Positions 62,487 to 64,000 of a stretch of 64,000 bases of DNA are shown one piece after another (within the stretch, counting starts at the first letter, position 1; each line of letters begins with the position of its first letter). The position numbers were made by a program, and so were the translations under genes. Under the pieces are notes generated by a model. The model made no database searches. It was not told where the DNA came from and worked only from the letters and a program-made list of their open reading frames with translations. The DNA lies in contig NZ_VJXQ01000005.1 of NCBI RefSeq assembly GCF_007655485.1, positions 1-64,000 of the forward strand. The letters are read 5' to 3'. The stretch comes from Halobellus captivus (GTDB taxonomy: Archaea; Halobacteriota; Halobacteria; Halobacteriales; Haloferacaceae).

Positions 62487-63410
62487 CTAGGTTCTCATAT
62501 AGCCAAGAGCTGCGAGCCGTTCAGAAACCTCTTTTTTATCTAATTCTGATGAGTCCCTTGGAGATCCAGATTCAATTATCCTTCGGTTCCCGTTTGTATA
62601 TTCTAACCAAGGAACAGTTAGTAACTCGTCTACATGGATTCCAACATGATGATCCCAGTATTTGATCGGGATTGGTCGAGCTCTGCTTCCAAGCATTTCG
62701 CCGTGGTCAGACGTAACTATATGTTTACCTTCTATCTGAGACATCAACCTATCCACATATGGAAGTGCTAATTTTAAATTGTCCTCATATGCACGCCACC
62801 AGTCTTCTTTATTAGTTAGTTCTTCACCGATAAAAATCTTCCAATGTTCAAATAGCGACCTCTCTGGAGGAGGTGTCTTTCCAGGTCCGATAATGGTCCC
62901 CTTTGCTGAATCAGAAATAAATGGACCATGTGGTTGCATATAATGAACTATTATGCGTTTGTTTGGGTATCGTTGAACTGTATTTATTGCGGCCTCTGTT
63001 ACTGCTTTTGGAGGTACAGTTTGTAAATTATCATCCCAATCACTCTCCCATACAGATATTACATCATAGAATTTCGAATTCAAATGTTCTTTCCAACGAG
63101 AATACTGTGGATTTGCTGTCACATAGAGAGTATCAGTCATATTTTTGTTTCTGAAATTCCCTCGCAAAAACTCACGGGTTCCAGCGCCTCTTGAGAGCCG
63201 AGAATTAAGTGACCCCGGAAGATTACTACATTTAGCAAAAACATCATATCGACAAGAATCCAAAATAGTAAGTATATCCCAATCTTCCGATAAAACATCA
63301 ACCCCATTAGGGTAGTAGTCCGTTTGTAACCGTGAATAATGAATACGTGCGTTGAGTTCCATTGGTACTTCTTTTGGTCGACCAATTGCCTTTTTAATTT
63401 TATTTAGCAT
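62487..63410 (-). CDS. Sulfatase/alkaline-phosphatase-superfamily protein
   Basis: 307 residues from ATG 63410, preferred to a TTG at 63458 because a TATA-like run (63432-63443) sits at leaderless distance. Fold landmarks: LTILDSCRYDVF near residue 45-56 (metal/nucleophile loop), VHYMQPHGPFI (about 152-162), IVTSDHGEMLGS (metal-binding Asp-His, about 232-243) and WDHHVGIHVDELLTVPW. The family includes sulfatases and phosphoglycerol or phosphoethanolamine transferases. In a surface-glycan region, modification of glycans is plausible. AT-rich like the flippase; ends at GYMRT. Confidence 0.8.
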   Translation of the reverse strand: MLNKIKKAIGRPKEVPMELNARIHYSRLQTDYYPNGVDVLSEDWDILTILDSCRYDVFAKCSNLPGSLNSRLSRGAGTREFLRGNFRNKNMTDTLYVTANPQYSRWKEHLNSKFYDVISVWESDWDDNLQTVPPKAVTEAAINTVQRYPNKRIIVHYMQPHGPFISDSAKGTIIGPGKTPPPERSLFEHWKIFIGEELTNKEDWWRAYEDNLKLALPYVDRLMSQIEGKHIVTSDHGEMLGSRARPIPIKYWDHHVGIHVDELLTVPWLEYTNGNRRIIESGSPRDSSELDKKEVSERLAALGYMRT

Positions 63411-64000
63411 ACAGTGATGTAGCAATTCTCTTGAATAAAAATATGGTTCTATAGGCAATATTCCGTACGAGAAAAGGAGATTCCTAAGCAGCAGTCCGCC
63501 ACTCAGAATATGACAAGTGAACTACGCTCTTCAGTAGAAGATATTGGTTCTGATTTAGTCTAGTCTGCAGAAAATCGCTGACTGCTCCGGATCAACAATA
63601 TGCTACACAAGATTGAATAAACTAAAATAAAACTCACTTTAGCATATTAAATCATCTAGCGCTGAAGCAGTTACTGAAAATTATAGTGGTCCACAATTGT
63701 CTAAACCACGACGATAGTAATCCCAACTTTTCACGAATCGAAGAGCTATGATCTAACCACTAAGGTGTTACAATGACTACGGCTATACAATAATTTCGAG
63801 CGAGCAACAAATCTATGTTTTCACTCTATACATAATTATTCCATCGCCAACCACGAACGAGGGAACAATCTAGGAAATATCATAATTACCGGTGTAGTCG
63901 AATTCTATGCCATTCTTAGGTTATGTATGAATTGTAGTATTGCCAGAGGAATATATACGATTGGTTGTTGGGATTTGTATATTATATGCTTTATTATAAT
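63411..64000. other. AT-rich region at the right window edge
   Basis: About 590 bases without a recognisable gene. It holds the presumed promoter of the sulfatase-fold gene (63432-63443) and a short frame from 63511 (MTSELRSSVEDIGSDLV, stop) that may be the start of a truncated gene. The rest is AT-rich with many stops in all frames inspected. Confidence 0.4.

Noticed and set aside
1-64000. CRISPR arrays, rRNA genes and canonical origin-recognition boxes
   Set aside because: No regularly spaced repeats, rRNA-like sequence or haloarchaeal ORB-type repeats were noticed on reading.

Overview
The window is haloarchaeal DNA (class Halobacteria). The predicted proteins are strongly acidic. Several families seen here are typical of, or restricted to, halophilic archaea: HalOD1, a bacterio-opsin-activator type HTH, amphi-Trp, an archaeosortase PGF-CTERM tail and the PGF-pre-PGF domain. 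Many genes have a TATA-like box about 25-30 bases before the start codon, which fits leaderless transcription. There are no rRNA, tRNA or CRISPR features. Three tyrosine recombinases, IS6-type elements, a ParA module, toxin-antitoxin-like genes and large swings in base composition mark much of the window as accessory or mosaic DNA.

Layout. 0-4.4 kb: end of an IS6-type element cutting an HTH regulator, small proteins (membrane, amphi-Trp, double zinc-site, HalOD1), then a PfkB sugar kinase convergent with a BtpA-family protein. 4.7-7.0 kb: leftward operon of winged-helix regulator, small acidic protein and tyrosine recombinase. 7.0-9.5 kb: AT-rich control region with a nested inverted repeat, then a ParA-like ATPase with an unusual P-loop and its partner. 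9.6-12.8 kb: MacB/LolCDE-type ABC system (one ATPase, two FtsX permeases). 13.2-23.9 kb: a 3566-residue surface protein of CARDB/Ig-like and choice-of-anchor repeats. 24.6-31.2 kb: a 2190-residue surface protein with a GLUG-like region, eight repeats, CARDB domains and a PGF-CTERM anchor. 31.2-41.3 kb: a MoxR/DUF58/DUF4129/DUF1616/DUF4350 locus, the family set that surrounds TgpA-type transglutaminases in bacteria, but here with no transglutaminase. 41.6-44.1 kb: small membrane proteins and a family 2 glycosyltransferase.

44.6-52 kb is an island: an intact recombinase, a VOC protein, an HTH-PIN pair, an AbrB-type gene whose end has been replaced, a second recombinase broken by a perfect 29-bp tandem duplication, an unknown haloarchaeal gene, decayed coding DNA and one complete IS6-type element with an 8-bp target duplication.

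52.2-60.3 kb is a nonulosonic (sialic-like) acid locus. UDP-sugar 4,6-dehydratase, a second SDR and a PseC-type aminotransferase form one rightward unit. A NeuB/SpsE synthase follows with its own promoter. A convergent leftward operon encodes an SpsF-type cytidylyltransferase, a PseG/SpsG-type hydrolase, an ATP-grasp enzyme and a GNAT-Rossmann fusion. Together these could take UDP-GlcNAc to a CMP-activated diamino-nonulosonic acid. The dehydratase active site looks legionaminic/bacillosamine-like while the hydrolase looks pseudaminic-like, so the product cannot be read off. A decayed IS6 copy separates the locus from a very AT-rich flippase and a sulfatase-fold protein at 60.9-63.4 kb, probably part of the same surface-glycan region. 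The most interesting points are this mixed sugar pathway, the surface-protein/MoxR locus and the duplication-broken recombinase.
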